DNA of 64,000 nucleotides, from contig CAXTNT010000008.1 of the NCBI GenBank assembly GCA_964245825.1, positions 98,188-162,187 of the forward strand, written 5' to 3'. This document shows positions 40,953 to 54,009 of this stretch, one piece after another. The translations under genes were made by a program, and so were the position numbers. The stretch's first letter is position 1, and each line of letters starts with the position of its first letter. A model generated the notes under the pieces. It worked only from the letters and a program-made list of their open reading frames with translations. It had not been told where the DNA came from and did no database searches. The DNA is from CAJCIY01 sp964245825. GTDB taxonomy: Bacteria; Actinomycetota; Actinomycetes; Mycobacteriales; CAJCIY01.

Positions 40953-41866
40953 ACGTCCACCTCCTGTCGGCCGCTGACCTGTCCCACGATGACGCGCTGC
41001 TCGTGCTCGACACCGCAGCCGAGCTCGCCGCCGTCACCGACCGGTCGGTGAAGAAGCTGCCCACCCTGCGCGGGCGGACGGTGGTGAACCTGTTCTACGA
41101 AGACTCCACCCGGACCCGGATCTCCTTCGAGGTCGCCGCCAAGCGGCTCTCCGCCGATGTGATCAACTTCAGCGCCAAGGGGTCGAGCGTCAGCAAGGGC
41201 GAGTCGCTCAAGGACACCGCGCTGACGCTGCAGGCGATCGGCGCCGACGCGGTGGTGTGCCGGCACTGGGCCAGCGGCGCTCCGCACACGCTGTCGCGCT
41301 GGGTCGACGGCTCGGTCGTGAACGCCGGCGACGGCACCCACGAGCACCCGACGCAGGCGCTGCTCGACGCGTACACGATGCGGGCCCGCACCGGCCGGCT
41401 CGAGGGCCTGCGGGTCACCATCGTCGGCGATGTCCTGCACAGTCGGGTGGCCCGCTCGAACGTGCTGTTGCTCGCCACGCTCGGCGCCGAGGTGACGCTG
41501 GTCGCGCCGCCCACCCTGCTGCCGCTCGGGGTCGACGCGTGGCCGGCGGAGACCTCGTACGACCTGGACGCGGTGCTGCCCAAGAGCGACGTGGTGATGA
41601 TGCTGCGCGTGCAGCGCGAGCGGATGGGTGCCGCGTACTTCCCGAGCGAGCGGGAGTACGCGCGGCGCTACGGCCTGGACGCGTCGCGGCTGGCGGCGAT
41701 GCCGGACGAGGCGCTGGTGATGCACCCGGGGCCGATGAACCGGGGGATGGAGATCGCCGCCGAGGTCGCCGACAGCGTCCGCTCCACCATCGTCGACCAG
41801 GTCGCCAACGGCGTGAGCGTACGGATGGCCGTCCTGTACCTGCTGCTGGCCGGTGGCACCGGGTGA
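40949..41866 (+). CDS. pyrB: Aspartate carbamoyltransferase catalytic subunit
   Basis: Forms carbamoyl-aspartate from carbamoyl phosphate and aspartate. The 305-residue protein has the carbamoyl-phosphate loop YEDSTRTRISFEVAAKRL, the 80s-loop-like KGSSVSKGESLKDTA, DGTHEHPTQALLDAYT and HPGPMNRGMEI. No pyrI is present, as expected in actinobacteria. GTG 40949 overlaps pyrR and the stop overlaps pyrC. Confidence 0.96.
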   Translation: MNVHLLSAADLSHDDALLVLDTAAELAAVTDRSVKKLPTLRGRTVVNLFYEDSTRTRISFEVAAKRLSADVINFSAKGSSVSKGESLKDTALTLQAIGADAVVCRHWASGAPHTLSRWVDGSVVNAGDGTHEHPTQALLDAYTMRARTGRLEGLRVTIVGDVLHSRVARSNVLLLATLGAEVTLVAPPTLLPLGVDAWPAETSYDLDAVLPKSDVVMMLRVQRERMGAAYFPSEREYARRYGLDASRLAAMPDEALVMHPGPMNRGMEIAAEVADSVRSTIVDQVANGVSVRMAVLYLLLAGGTG

Positions 41867-43131
41867 GCTGGCTCCTGCGCGGCGTGTCGGTCCTGGGCGG
41901 TGAGCCGACCGACCTGCTGCTCGCGGACGGCGTCATCGCCGGTGTCGGGCGAGGGCTGCCCGCGGCCGGCGCCGAGGTGCTCGACGCCGCCGGCCTCGTC
42001 GCGCTGCCCGGGCTGGTCGACCTGCACACCCACCTCCGCGAACCCGGCCGCGAGGACGCCGAGACGGTCGAGACCGGCACCGCCGCGGCGGCCCTGGGCG
42101 GCTTCACCGCCGTCCACGCGATGGCCAACACCGACCCGGTGGCCGACACCGCTGGTGTGGTCGAGCAGGTGTTTCACCTGGGGCGCGCGGCCGGGCACTG
42201 CGACGTCGCACCGGTCGGTGCGGTCACCCGCGGCCTGGCCGGCACGGCGCTGGCCGAGCTGGGCGCGATGGCCGACTCGGTCGCCCGGGTGCGGGTCTTC
42301 TCCGACGACGGTGTGTGCGTGTCCGACGCGTCCCTCATGCGCCGGGCGCTGGAGTACGTCAAGGCCTTCGACGGGGTGATCGCCCAGCACGCGGAGGAGC
42401 CGGAGCTCACGGTCGGCGCCCAGATGCACGAGGGCGTGTGGTCCGCACGACTGGGGCTGGCGGGCTGGCCGGCGGTCGCCGAGGAGGCGATCATCGCCCG
42501 GGACTGCCTGCTGGCGGGCCATGTCGGCTCGCGCCTGCACGTCTGCCATGTCTCCAGCGCGGGCAGTGTCGAGCTGATCCGTTTCGCCAAGGCCCGCGGC
42601 ATCGCGGTCACCGCCGAGGTGACGCCGCACCACCTGACGCTGACCGACGAGACGGTGGCGTCCTACGACCCGGTGTTCAAGGTCAACCCGCCGCTGCGGA
42701 CGCGGGCCGACGTCGAGGCCCTGCGGGCCGCTCTCGCCGACGGCACGATCGACGCCGTCGCGACCGACCACGCGCCGCACACCACCGAGGACAAGGAGAC
42801 CGAGTGGGCGGCGGCCCGGCCGGGGATGCTCGGGCTGCAGACCGCCCTGCCGCTGGTCGCCGCCCTCGGCCTGCCCTGGGCGGTCGTCGCCGAGCGGATG
42901 TCCTTCGCGCCCGCCCGGATCGGGCGGCTCGCCGGTCACGGTCGTCCGCTGACCGTGGGGGAGCCCGCGAACCTCTGCCTCGTCGACCCGGCCGCGCCGT
43001 GGACGGTGGACGGACACGCCCTGGCCAGTAACGCCCACAACACCCCGTACGAGGCGATGACCATGCCGGCCAGCGTCGTCGCGACCTTCCTCCGCGGGCG
43101 GCCCACGGTGCTCGAGGGGAAGCTGGCGTGA
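41863..43131 (+). CDS. pyrC: Dihydroorotase
   Basis: Zinc amidohydrolase closing carbamoyl-aspartate to dihydroorotate. The 422-residue type I enzyme has metal ligands in DLHTHLREPG, HVCHVSSAGS and AVTAEVTPHHLTL, the catalytic Asp in VATDHAPHT, and the substrate region AMANTDPVADT. GTG 41863 overlaps the pyrB stop; the stop overlaps carA. Confidence 0.95.
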   Translation: MSWLLRGVSVLGGEPTDLLLADGVIAGVGRGLPAAGAEVLDAAGLVALPGLVDLHTHLREPGREDAETVETGTAAAALGGFTAVHAMANTDPVADTAGVVEQVFHLGRAAGHCDVAPVGAVTRGLAGTALAELGAMADSVARVRVFSDDGVCVSDASLMRRALEYVKAFDGVIAQHAEEPELTVGAQMHEGVWSARLGLAGWPAVAEEAIIARDCLLAGHVGSRLHVCHVSSAGSVELIRFAKARGIAVTAEVTPHHLTLTDETVASYDPVFKVNPPLRTRADVEALRAALADGTIDAVATDHAPHTTEDKETEWAAARPGMLGLQTALPLVAALGLPWAVVAERMSFAPARIGRLAGHGRPLTVGEPANLCLVDPAAPWTVDGHALASNAHNTPYEAMTMPASVVATFLRGRPTVLEGKLA

Positions 43132-44242
43132 GGCCGGCGCTGCTCGTGTTCGAGGACGGCCGCACCTTCCACGGCGAGGCGTTCGGCGCCGTCGGCGAGG
43201 CAGTCGGCGAGGCGGTCTTCGCCACCGGCATGACGGGCTACCAGGAGACCCTCACCGACCCCTCCTACCGCGGCCAGGTCGTGGTCGCGACGGCGCCGCA
43301 CGTCGGCAACACCGGCTGGAACGACGAGGACGACGAGTCCGGCCGCATCTGGGTGAGCGGGTACGTCGTCCGTGACCCCTCACCCGCGCCGTCCTCGTGG
43401 CGTGCCACCGGCACCCTGGACGACGCGCTCGCCGCCCAGCACGTGGTGGGGATCAGCGGGGTCGACACCCGGGCGATCACCCGGCACCTGCGTGAACGCG
43501 GCGCCCTGCGCGTCGGCGTCAGCAGCACCGAGGTCGACGCCGCCGCCCTGCACGCCCGGGTGCTCGCCGCGCCGGGGATGGTCGGCGCCGACCTGTGCGG
43601 GGAGGTCACCACGCCCGAGCCGTACGTGGTGCCCGCGGTCGGCACCCGGCGGTTCACCGTCGCGGCCCTCGACCTCGGGATCAAGCGGATGACCCCACAC
43701 CGCCTCGCGCAGCGGGGCGTCGAGGTGCACGTCCTGCCGGCGGGTTCGACGGCCGCGGACCTGCTCGCCCGCGGGCCCGACGGCGTGTTCCTCTCCAACG
43801 GTCCCGGCGACCCGGCGACTGCCGACGGTCCCACCGCGGCCTGTGCCGACGTGCTCGCGGCGGGCGTACCGGTGTTCGGGATCTGCTTCGGCCACCAGGT
43901 CCTCGGCCGGGCGCTCGGGCTCACCACGTACAAGTTGAAGTTCGGGCACCGGGGTATCAACCAGCCGGTCGCGGACCTCGCGACCGGCCGGGTCGCGGTC
44001 ACCGCACACAACCACGGTTTCGCGATCGCCGCGCCCCCCGAAGGCTTCACCGGGCCGTTCGGCGCGGTCCGCGTCAGCCACGTCAACCTCAACGACGGCG
44101 TGGTCGAAGGCCTTGCGGCACAGGACGTCCCGGCCTTCAGCGTGCAGTACCACCCCGAGGCCGCGGCCGGTCCGCACGACGCCGCGTCCCTGTTCGACCG
44201 CTTCGTCGACCTGATGGCCAGCCGCGCCCCGGCGGTCGCCTG

Positions 44243-44243
<1 letters not shown>
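43128..44243 (+). CDS. carA: Carbamoyl-phosphate synthase small subunit
   Basis: Glutaminase subunit supplying ammonia to CarB. The 371-residue protein has an N-terminal CPSase_sm domain (FEDGRTFHGEAFGA) and a class I GATase domain. The nucleophile is in PVFGICFGHQVLG and the His/Glu pair in VQYHPEAAAGPHD. GTG 43128 overlaps pyrC; its stop shares a base with carB (TGATG). Confidence 0.96.
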
Positions 44244-47532
<3,289 letters not shown>

Positions 47533-47536
<4 letters not shown>

Positions 47537-48402
47537 GCCCCGTACAGGTGCAGGGCGAGGTGCTCTCGGTGCGCCGCGTCGGCGCGTACCACGCCATGAC
47601 CGTCGTCGCGCCGGGCATCGCGCAGGGTGCGCGGCCCGGGCACTTCGTCGCGGTGGCGGTCGGCGGCCCGGACACCGCGATGCCGCTGCGCCGGGCGTTC
47701 GCGCTCTACGAAGCGCAGGACCGTGGCGTGTACGGCGGCACGGTCGAGTTCGTCTTCGCCGTCCGCGGCAAGGGGACGGCGTGGCTCGCCGACCGCCGCC
47801 CGCACGACCCGCTGGACGTCGTCGGGCCGCTGGGGCGGGCCTTCCAGCTGCCCCGCAACCCGGTGCACGCCGTCGTCGTCGGCGGCGGGTACGGAAGCGC
47901 GCCCCTGTTGGCGCTGGCCGAGCAGCTGCGCGCCCGCGGTTGTCGGGTGGACGCGGTGCTCGGTGCCACCACCGCCGACCGGCTCTTCGGCGCGCTGGAC
48001 GCCAAGCGGATGACGACGGCGATGGCCATCACGACCGATGACGGCTCGATCGGGGAGCGGGGCCGCGTCACCGACGTGTTGCCCGGCATGATCGACCGCG
48101 GCGCCGACGTGGTGTACGCCTGCGGCCCGATGGCGATGCTGGCCGCGATCGCCGCGATGGCCGCCGACTACGGCATCCCGGCGCAGGTCGCGGTCGAGGA
48201 GACGATGGCCTGCGGGATCGGGGTCTGCATGACGTGCGTGCTGCCCGTGCGCGGCGGCGACGGCGTCACCCGGATGGTGCGGTCCTGCGTCGAGGGGCCG
48301 GTCTTCCACGCCGAGCAGGTCCGGTTCGATGCTCTCGGCACGGTGCCGGCGGACGCGCTCGGCGCTCCCGATGCGCCGGCCGCTCCGGCCGGGGTGCGCT
48401 GA
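47533..48402 (+). CDS. pyrK: Dihydroorotate dehydrogenase electron-transfer subunit
   Basis: FAD and [2Fe-2S] subunit passing electrons from PyrD to NAD+. The 289-residue protein has the FAD-binding PLRRAFALYEA region, the NAD-binding VVGGGYGSAPLLALAEQL, and a cluster of cysteines CGIGVCMTC plus a fourth in VRSCVEGPVF for the Fe-S centre. A Pro/Ala tail of about 25 residues extends the usual length. GTG 47533 overlaps the carB stop. Confidence 0.93.
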
Positions 48403-48403
48403 C

Positions 48404-49447
48404 ATGACCACCCACGAGGTGGAGCTCGTCGAGCCCGCGGCCCGGGCGCAGGAGCAGGCCGACGTGGACCTGGTCACGACGCTCGCCGGGGTCACGTACG
48501 CGAACCCGGTTTTCACCGCAAGTGGCTGCAGCGCAGCCGGACAGGAGCTGGCACCGTACTTCGACCCCGGCCTGCTCGGCGGCGTCGTCACCAAGTCGAT
48601 CATGCTTGCGCCGCGCAGCGGCCGCGCCACCCCGAGGATGGCGGAGACGCCGAGCGGCATGCTCAACTCCATCGGCCTGCAGGGGCCGGGCGTCGAGGTG
48701 TTCCTCGACCGCGACCTGCCCTGGCTGCACAGCCACGGCGTGGCGGCGGTGGTGTCCATCGCGGGCGGGAGCGTCGAGGAGTACGTCAAGCTGGCGCAGC
48801 GCATCCGCGGGCACCGCGGGGTGGCGATGCTCGAGGTCAACATCTCCTGCCCCAACGTCGAGGACCGGGGACAGGTGTTCGCCTGCGACCCGGCGGCGGC
48901 GGCGGCCGTCGTCGCCGGCGTACGCCGCGCCTCGAGCGTGCCGGTGTTCGCCAAGCTCTCGCCCGACGTGACCTCGATCGTGGACGTGGCCACGGCCTGC
49001 GTGGAGGCCGGCGCGCACGGCCTCTCGATGATCAACACGACGCTCGGCGTGGAGATCGACACCGACACCCTGCGACCGGTGCTGGCGAACGTCACGGGCG
49101 GCCTGTCCGGCCCGGCGATCCGGCCGCTGGCGGTCCGGTGCGTCTGGCAGGTCCACGCCGCGCTGCCGGAGGTCCCGATCCTCGGCATGGGTGGCATCCG
49201 TTCCGGCCTGGACGCCCTCCAGTTCCTCGCCGCCGGGGCGTCCGCGGTCAGTGTCGGGACGGCGGTGTTCGGTGACCCGTCGGCGCCGCTGCGGGTGCTC
49301 CGCGAGCTGCGCCACGCGCTGGCACGGCGCGGGTTCGACGCGGTGGCCGACGTCGTGGGCATCGCGCACCGGCCGCCGGAGCCGCGCATCTCCGAACTGC
49401 CGGACCCACCGGGCGATCTCGCCCGTGACCTCGACGACCAGGAGTGA
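48404..49447 (+). CDS. pyrD: Dihydroorotate dehydrogenase, class 1B catalytic subunit
   Basis: FMN-dependent oxidation of dihydroorotate, coupled to PyrK. The 347-residue barrel has NPVFTASGCSAAGQE, NSIGLQGPGVEVF, the catalytic-cysteine region EVNISCPNVEDRG and the FMN phosphate site GMGGIRSGLDALQFLAAGAS. It lies next to pyrK, one base after its stop, which supports the NAD-linked 1B type rather than the membrane quinone type. The stop overlaps pyrF. Confidence 0.94.
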   Translation: MTTHEVELVEPAARAQEQADVDLVTTLAGVTYANPVFTASGCSAAGQELAPYFDPGLLGGVVTKSIMLAPRSGRATPRMAETPSGMLNSIGLQGPGVEVFLDRDLPWLHSHGVAAVVSIAGGSVEEYVKLAQRIRGHRGVAMLEVNISCPNVEDRGQVFACDPAAAAAVVAGVRRASSVPVFAKLSPDVTSIVDVATACVEAGAHGLSMINTTLGVEIDTDTLRPVLANVTGGLSGPAIRPLAVRCVWQVHAALPEVPILGMGGIRSGLDALQFLAAGASAVSVGTAVFGDPSAPLRVLRELRHALARRGFDAVADVVGIAHRPPEPRISELPDPPGDLARDLDDQE

Positions 49448-50139
49448 CCCAGGTGGCCCGCGCCCCGATCGCCGTCCCGCTCGACACCTCCGACGTGGAG
49501 ACCGCCGCCCGATGGGCGGCCGCGGTCGAGCCCCACGTGCAGGTGCTCAAGGTGGGGCTGGAGCTGTTCCTGCGCCACGGTCCGGACGTGGTGGACTCCG
49601 TCCGCGGCGCCAGCGGGGTCGGGATCTTCCTGGACCTGAAGCTGCACGACATCCCGAACACGGTGGCCGGCGCGGCCCGCAGCGTCGCCCCGCTGAAGCC
49701 GCGCTACCTCACCGTCCACGCGAGCGGCGGCGCCGACATGATCCGCGCGGCGGTCGAGGCGGCCCCCGACGTGCGGATCGCGGCGGTCACCGTCCTGACC
49801 TCCCTCGACGGCGCGGCGCTGTCGGCGATCGGCCTGAGCGGGCCGCCGCTGGACGCGGTCCGCAGACTGGGCGCGCTCGCCGTCGGCGCCGGGGCGCGTG
49901 CCCTGGTCTGCTCACCGCTGGAGGTCCGGGCCCTGCGGGCGGAGGTAGGCGCCGCCGTGGACCTGCTGGTCCCGGGGATCCGTCCCGCCGGCAGCGCCAC
50001 CGACGACCAGGCCCGGTTCGCCACCCCGCAGCAGGCGCTCGACGACGGTGCCACGCTGCTGGTGATCGGCCGGCCCATCACCGGCGCCGCCGACCCGGGT
50101 GCGATGGCCGCCCGCATCGCGGCCTCGCTGGTCGGCTGA
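49444..50139 (+). CDS. pyrF: Orotidine 5'-phosphate decarboxylase
   Basis: Last step to UMP. The 231-residue barrel has the catalytic Asp-Lys-Asp cluster in FLDLKLHDIPNTVAGAA, matching the group I (E. coli-like) pattern, plus LTVHASGG and the phosphate site VIGRPITGAADPG. GTG 49444 overlaps the pyrD stop. It closes the eight-gene operon, which converges on an MFS gene 11 bases later. Confidence 0.95.
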   Translation: MTQVARAPIAVPLDTSDVETAARWAAAVEPHVQVLKVGLELFLRHGPDVVDSVRGASGVGIFLDLKLHDIPNTVAGAARSVAPLKPRYLTVHASGGADMIRAAVEAAPDVRIAAVTVLTSLDGAALSAIGLSGPPLDAVRRLGALAVGAGARALVCSPLEVRALRAEVGAAVDLLVPGIRPAGSATDDQARFATPQQALDDGATLLVIGRPITGAADPGAMAARIAASLVG

Positions 50140-50150
50140 GACCGAACCCC

Positions 50151-51401
50151 TTACGCCGCAGCGGGACCGAGCCGCTCCAGCTGGCGGACGTCGCGGACCC
50201 CGAGCACCGCGGCGCAGAGCACGACCCACGCGCCGGCCGCAATCCACAGCGTCGCGGCGATGCCGATGGCTGCGGCCACCGGGCCCACCACGGCGTACCC
50301 GACGGGGAGCAGGACCACCGACCCGAAGTAGTCGTACGCACTGACGCGGGAGAGCACGTCGGGCGGTACGTGCGTGGTGAGCGCCGTGTTCCAGAGCACG
50401 TCGAACGTGGCCAGCAGCGCGCCGCAGCCGAACGCCACCACCACGACGGCGACCAGCGGCGCACGCAGCGCCAGCGCGGCGGCGAACGCCGCGAAACCGA
50501 AACCGCTCACCGTCGCCACGAACAGCGGCCGGTGCGGGTGCCACCGCAGCAGCACCAGGCCGCCCGCGAGCGAGCCGGCGCCGAAGGCGGCGAGGATCGA
50601 GCCCCAGGCCGACGCCCCGCCGAGGTGACGCTCGGCCACCACCGCACCCAGCACCATCACAGGCGGGTACACGAGCAGGTGGAACAGGCCGAACTGTCCG
50701 ACGATCGCCCAGAGCCACGACCGGCTGCGGAACTCCCGCCAGCCCTGCACCAGGTCGGCGGCGATCGTGGGCCGGCTCGTGCCGTCGGCGGGCCTGGCCG
50801 CCGGCGTCGTCGTCATCGCGGCCAGGGCGGCGGCGCTGAGGGCGTACGTGCCGGCGTTGACGCCGAGGCCGAGGCCGCCGCCGCCGAACCCGGCCACCAC
50901 TCCGGCGACCGCGGGACCGGCGATGAGAGCCGTCGAGCTGGCCAGGCTGCGCAGGGTGTTGGCCTGCTGCCGGTCGGCGGCCGGGACGACGTCGGAGACC
51001 ATCCCGAGCAGGGCGGGCGCCGAGAGGCCGGCAGCGGCGCCCTGGACCGCGAACAGCGCCGCCAGCTGCCAGAGTTGCCAGTGGCCGTGCAGCAGCAGCA
51101 GCGCCGCCAGGGTCTGGACGATCGCCGACACCACGTCGCTGGCCAGCAGCAGCAGCCGCCGCGAGACGCGGTCGCCGACCACCCCGCCGAACAGGAGCAG
51201 CAGCGCCAGCGGTGCGGTCTGGGCCGCCAGCACCGTGCCCACAGCGGTGGCTGTGTGGAACCGGCCGAGGACGGCGAAGGTCAGGGTCACCGGCACCATC
51301 GCGGTGCCCAGGGCGGAGAGGCTGGAGCCGGCGAACCACAACCGGAACTGCCTGTGCCGCAGTGCTTTCGGCCAGCTTCGCCGGCCGCTCGGTGCGGTCA
51401 C
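50151..51401 (-). CDS. MFS transporter
   Basis: A 416-residue transporter with about twelve hydrophobic helices. The N-terminus (LRHRQFRLWFAGSSLSALGTAMVPVTLTFAVL) and the loop VVGDRVSRRLLLL belong to the same broad DHA3/MFS_3 class as the MarR-linked exporter at 37.1 kb. GTG 51401 (VTAPSGRRSW) is chosen; the same frame is open far upstream but reads as shadow of mihF. It stands alone, convergent with the pyr operon and divergent from mihF. Substrate unknown. Confidence 0.85.
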   Translation of the reverse strand: MTAPSGRRSWPKALRHRQFRLWFAGSSLSALGTAMVPVTLTFAVLGRFHTATAVGTVLAAQTAPLALLLLFGGVVGDRVSRRLLLLASDVVSAIVQTLAALLLLHGHWQLWQLAALFAVQGAAAGLSAPALLGMVSDVVPAADRQQANTLRSLASSTALIAGPAVAGVVAGFGGGGLGLGVNAGTYALSAAALAAMTTTPAARPADGTSRPTIAADLVQGWREFRSRSWLWAIVGQFGLFHLLVYPPVMVLGAVVAERHLGGASAWGSILAAFGAGSLAGGLVLLRWHPHRPLFVATVSGFGFAAFAAALALRAPLVAVVVVAFGCGALLATFDVLWNTALTTHVPPDVLSRVSAYDYFGSVVLLPVGYAVVGPVAAAIGIAATLWIAAGAWVVLCAAVLGVRDVRQLERLGPAAA

Positions 51402-51472
51402 CCCGGCCACCCTAGGCGATGCGCCCGGCCGGCCGGACCGGGGCCGCCCTGGCGGACCTGTGGCGTGCTGGA

Positions 51473-51478
51473 TAGGTT
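51473..51478 (+). promoter_or_regulatory. mihF -10-like sequence
   Basis: GGATAGGTT contains TAGGTT, a TANNNT -10 form, about 70 bases before the mihF start. No clear -35. Confidence 0.3.
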
Positions 51479-51548
51479 GCCCGACACTCGTGCTGCCTGA
51501 GTGGGTGGGCAGCGCAGCGGCACGCAACGAGAGGGAGGTGCGTGGCCG

Positions 51549-51890
51549 GTGCCGGTCCCGCCACTCACGCCCGAACAGCGCGCCGCCGCCCTCGCGAAGG
51601 CCGCCGCCGCACGACGGACCCGGGCCGAGGCGCGCGAGCGGCTCAAGCACGCGGGTCATGACCTGGTGCACGTGCTGGACGACCTGGTGGCCCGTGCCGC
51701 CCATGACGACGCGATCGCCAAGATGCGGGTGGCGGCGCTGCTCGACGCCCTGCCCGGCATCGGCAAGATCCGCGCCGCGGAGATCATGGCCCGGCTGGAG
51801 ATCAGCCCGAGCCGGCGCGTGCGCGGTCTCGGCGCCAAGCAGCGGGCCGCCCTCGCGCAGGAGTTCGGGGCCGCGTCGCGGATCCCCTGA
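51549..51890 (+). CDS. mihF: Actinobacterial integration host factor
   Basis: A 113-residue nucleoid protein unrelated to enterobacterial IHF. The sequence VPPLTPEQRAAALAKAAAAR at the start, then AKMRVAALLDALPGIGKIRA (the helix-two-turn-helix) and RRVRGLGAKQRAALAQEF, is the mIHF/sIHF signature. GTG 51549 is chosen because GAGGGAGG lies eight bases before it and the protein then starts as other family members do. It precedes gmk and rpoZ as usual. Confidence 0.94.
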   Translation: MPVPPLTPEQRAAALAKAAAARRTRAEARERLKHAGHDLVHVLDDLVARAAHDDAIAKMRVAALLDALPGIGKIRAAEIMARLEISPSRRVRGLGAKQRAALAQEFGAASRIP

Positions 51891-51903
51891 GACACTGCCG
51901 CGC

Positions 51904-52449
51904 ATGCCGCGCCGCCTGACCGTGCTCGCCGGCCCCGGCGGCGTCGGCAAGGGCAGCGTGGTGGCCGAGGTCCGCCGCCGTGACCCGTCGGTGTGGGTGT
52001 CGGTGTCGTGGACCACGCGGGCGCCGCGGCCGGGCGAGGTCGACGGTGTGCACTACGTCTTCGTCGACGAGCACCGGTTCCTCGCCGAGGCGGCGGCCGG
52101 CGGCTTCCTGGAGCACGCCCAGTTCGCCGGTCACCTGTACGGGACCCCCCGCCGGCCGGTCGAGGCGGCGCTCGGTCGCGGGCCGGCCCTGCTGGAGATC
52201 GACGTGCAGGGTGCCCGGCAGGTGCGGGCCGCCCTGCCCGACGCGCTGCTCGTCCTGCTCACGCCGCCGTCGCGCCGCGAGCTGGCCCGCCGCCTCGCCG
52301 GCCGCGGCACCGACGACCCGGTCCGGTTAGCCGAGCGGCTGGCGCTTGCCGAGCAGGAGCTGGCGGCCGCGCCGGAGTTCGACGCGGTGCTGGTGAACGA
52401 TGATCTCGGCTCTGCCGCGTCCCGGCTGTTAACCTTGATGGGTGGCTGA
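51904..52449 (+). CDS. gmk: Guanylate kinase
   Basis: Phosphorylates GMP to GDP. The 181-residue P-loop protein has LAGPGGVGKGSVV, where a Gly replaces the more common Ser of GPSGVGK. Other family segments are SVSWTTRAPRPGEVDGVHY, EIDVQGARQVR and a lid region. ATG 51904 lies 14 bases after mihF. Confidence 0.92.
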   Translation: MPRRLTVLAGPGGVGKGSVVAEVRRRDPSVWVSVSWTTRAPRPGEVDGVHYVFVDEHRFLAEAAAGGFLEHAQFAGHLYGTPRRPVEAALGRGPALLEIDVQGARQVRAALPDALLVLLTPPSRRELARRLAGRGTDDPVRLAERLALAEQELAAAPEFDAVLVNDDLGSAASRLLTLMGG

Positions 52450-52496
52450 CCTTCCGCCACACCTCTGATCGGCCCCGCTATCGGAAGAGAGCCCGC

Positions 52497-52760
52497 ATGC
52501 CCGGCACCGTCGCCCACCCGGTGGGGATCACCAACCCGCCCATCGACGAGCTGCTCGAGAACACCGCGAGCAAGTACAGCCTGGTGATCTTCGCCGCCAA
52601 GCGGGCCCGTCAGATCAACGCCTACTACGGGTCCCTCGGCGAGGGCCTGCTCGAGTACGTCGGCCCGCTGGTCCAGCCCGGCCACCAGGAGAAGCCGCTG
52701 TCGATCGCGCTGCGCGAGATCAACGCCGGCCTGCTCCAGCACGAGAGCACCGAGGAGTAG
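52497..52760 (+). CDS. rpoZ: RNA polymerase omega subunit
   Basis: An 87-residue subunit that helps assemble RNA polymerase. It shows the family core NPPIDELLENTASKYSLVIFAAKRARQIN (residues 11-39) and EKPLSIALREINAG. It lies between gmk and coaBC, as in most actinobacteria; a leader of about 47 bases separates it from gmk. Confidence 0.96.
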   Translation: MPGTVAHPVGITNPPIDELLENTASKYSLVIFAAKRARQINAYYGSLGEGLLEYVGPLVQPGHQEKPLSIALREINAGLLQHESTEE

Positions 52761-52767
52761 CGGCCTC

Positions 52768-53976
52768 GTGACGCCGGCCGTGGCGCGACCGCACGTCGTG
52801 CTCGGCGTGGCCGGCGGGATCGCGGCGTACAAGGCCGTCGAGGTGCTGCGCTCGCTGACGGAGACCGGGCACGAGGTGACCGTCGTCCCGACCGCGGCCG
52901 CACTGGAGTTCGTGGGCGCGCCGACCTGGGCGGCCCTGTCCGGCAAGCCGGTCGCCAGCGACGTCTGGTCCGACGTCCACCGGGTGCCGCACGTCCGGCT
53001 CGGTCAGTCCGCCGATCTGCTCCTGGTCGTGCCCGCGACCGCCGACCTGCTCGCGAAGGCCGCCCACGGCCGCGCGGACGACCTGCTGACCTCGACGCTG
53101 CTGACCGTGCGCTGCCCAGTGGTGTACGCCCCGGCGATGCACACGGAGATGTGGCAGCACCCGGCAACCGTGGCGAACGTCGCCACGCTGCGGGCGCGCG
53201 GCGCGGTGGTGGTGGAGCCGGCGTTCGGGCGCCTCACCGGCGCGGACTCGGGGCCGGGCCGACTGCCGGCGCCGACAGAGATCGCCTCACTCGCCCGGTC
53301 GATGCTGGCTCGGGGCGGCCTCACGGCCGACCTCGCCGCGCGCCGCGTCGTGATCAGCGCGGGCGGCACCCGCGAACACCTGGACCCCGTGCGCTACCTC
53401 GGCAACCGCTCGTCCGGGCGGCAGGGGGCGGCGCTCGCCCGGGCCGCCGTCGCCCGCGGCGCCGAGGTGACGTTCATCGCGGCCAACCTCGCCGTGGAGC
53501 CGCCGGCCGGGGCCAAGCTCGTCCCGGTCGTGTCGGCGCTGGAGTTGCGCGACGCGGTGCTTGCGGCGTCCATCGGGGTCGATGCCGTCGTGATGGCCGC
53601 GGCCGTGGCGGACTTCCGTCCCGTGCACTCATCGACCAGCAAGATCAAGAAAGGCGCCGGGGAGCCGAGCAGCATCGAGATCATCCGCAACCCCGACGTG
53701 CTCGCGGAGCTGTCCGCGCTGCCGACGGGGGAACGGGCCCGCGTGGTGGTCGGCTTCGCTGCCGAGACCGACGACGTGCTGGCGCACGGGCGGGCCAAGC
53801 TTGCCGCCAAGGGGTGCGACATCCTGGTGGTGAACCAGGTCGGCGACGGGGTCGCCTTCGAGGTGGACCGGAACGCGGCCACGATCCTCACCGCCACCCA
53901 CGAGACCGAGGTGCCGCTGACCGCGAAGGACCTGCTCGCGCACGCGGTGTGGGACTGCGTCGTCGCGCAGTGGTGA
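52768..53976 (+). CDS. coaBC: Phosphopantothenoylcysteine decarboxylase / synthetase
   Basis: Bifunctional CoA enzyme. The CoaC flavoprotein half has VAGGIAAYKAVEVLRSL, the His-containing VPHVRLGQSADLLLVVPATA and the clamp PAMHTEMWQHPAT. The CoaB half, from about residue 190, has ISAGGTREHLDPVRYLGNRSS and SKIKKGAGEPSSIE. The 402-residue length is typical. GTG 52768 starts seven bases after rpoZ. Confidence 0.95.
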   Translation: MTPAVARPHVVLGVAGGIAAYKAVEVLRSLTETGHEVTVVPTAAALEFVGAPTWAALSGKPVASDVWSDVHRVPHVRLGQSADLLLVVPATADLLAKAAHGRADDLLTSTLLTVRCPVVYAPAMHTEMWQHPATVANVATLRARGAVVVEPAFGRLTGADSGPGRLPAPTEIASLARSMLARGGLTADLAARRVVISAGGTREHLDPVRYLGNRSSGRQGAALARAAVARGAEVTFIAANLAVEPPAGAKLVPVVSALELRDAVLAASIGVDAVVMAAAVADFRPVHSSTSKIKKGAGEPSSIEIIRNPDVLAELSALPTGERARVVVGFAAETDDVLAHGRAKLAAKGCDILVVNQVGDGVAFEVDRNAATILTATHETEVPLTAKDLLAHAVWDCVVAQW

Positions 53977-53998
53977 CTGCGCCGGGCGCAGGGCGCAG
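53977..53998. terminator. Hairpin between coaBC and convergent lipoprotein gene
   Basis: CTGCGCC (53977-53983) pairs with GGCGCAG (53992-53998) across eight bases, directly after the coaBC stop. It is suitable as a bidirectional terminator. Confidence 0.4.
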
Positions 53999-54009
53999 TG
54001 CTGCGGGGC

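Noticed and set aside
51402..52016. Upstream extension of the MFS gene at 50.2-51.4 kb through the mihF region
   Set aside because: The extension is antisense to mihF and gmk and non-hydrophobic; the first helix begins just after GTG 51401.
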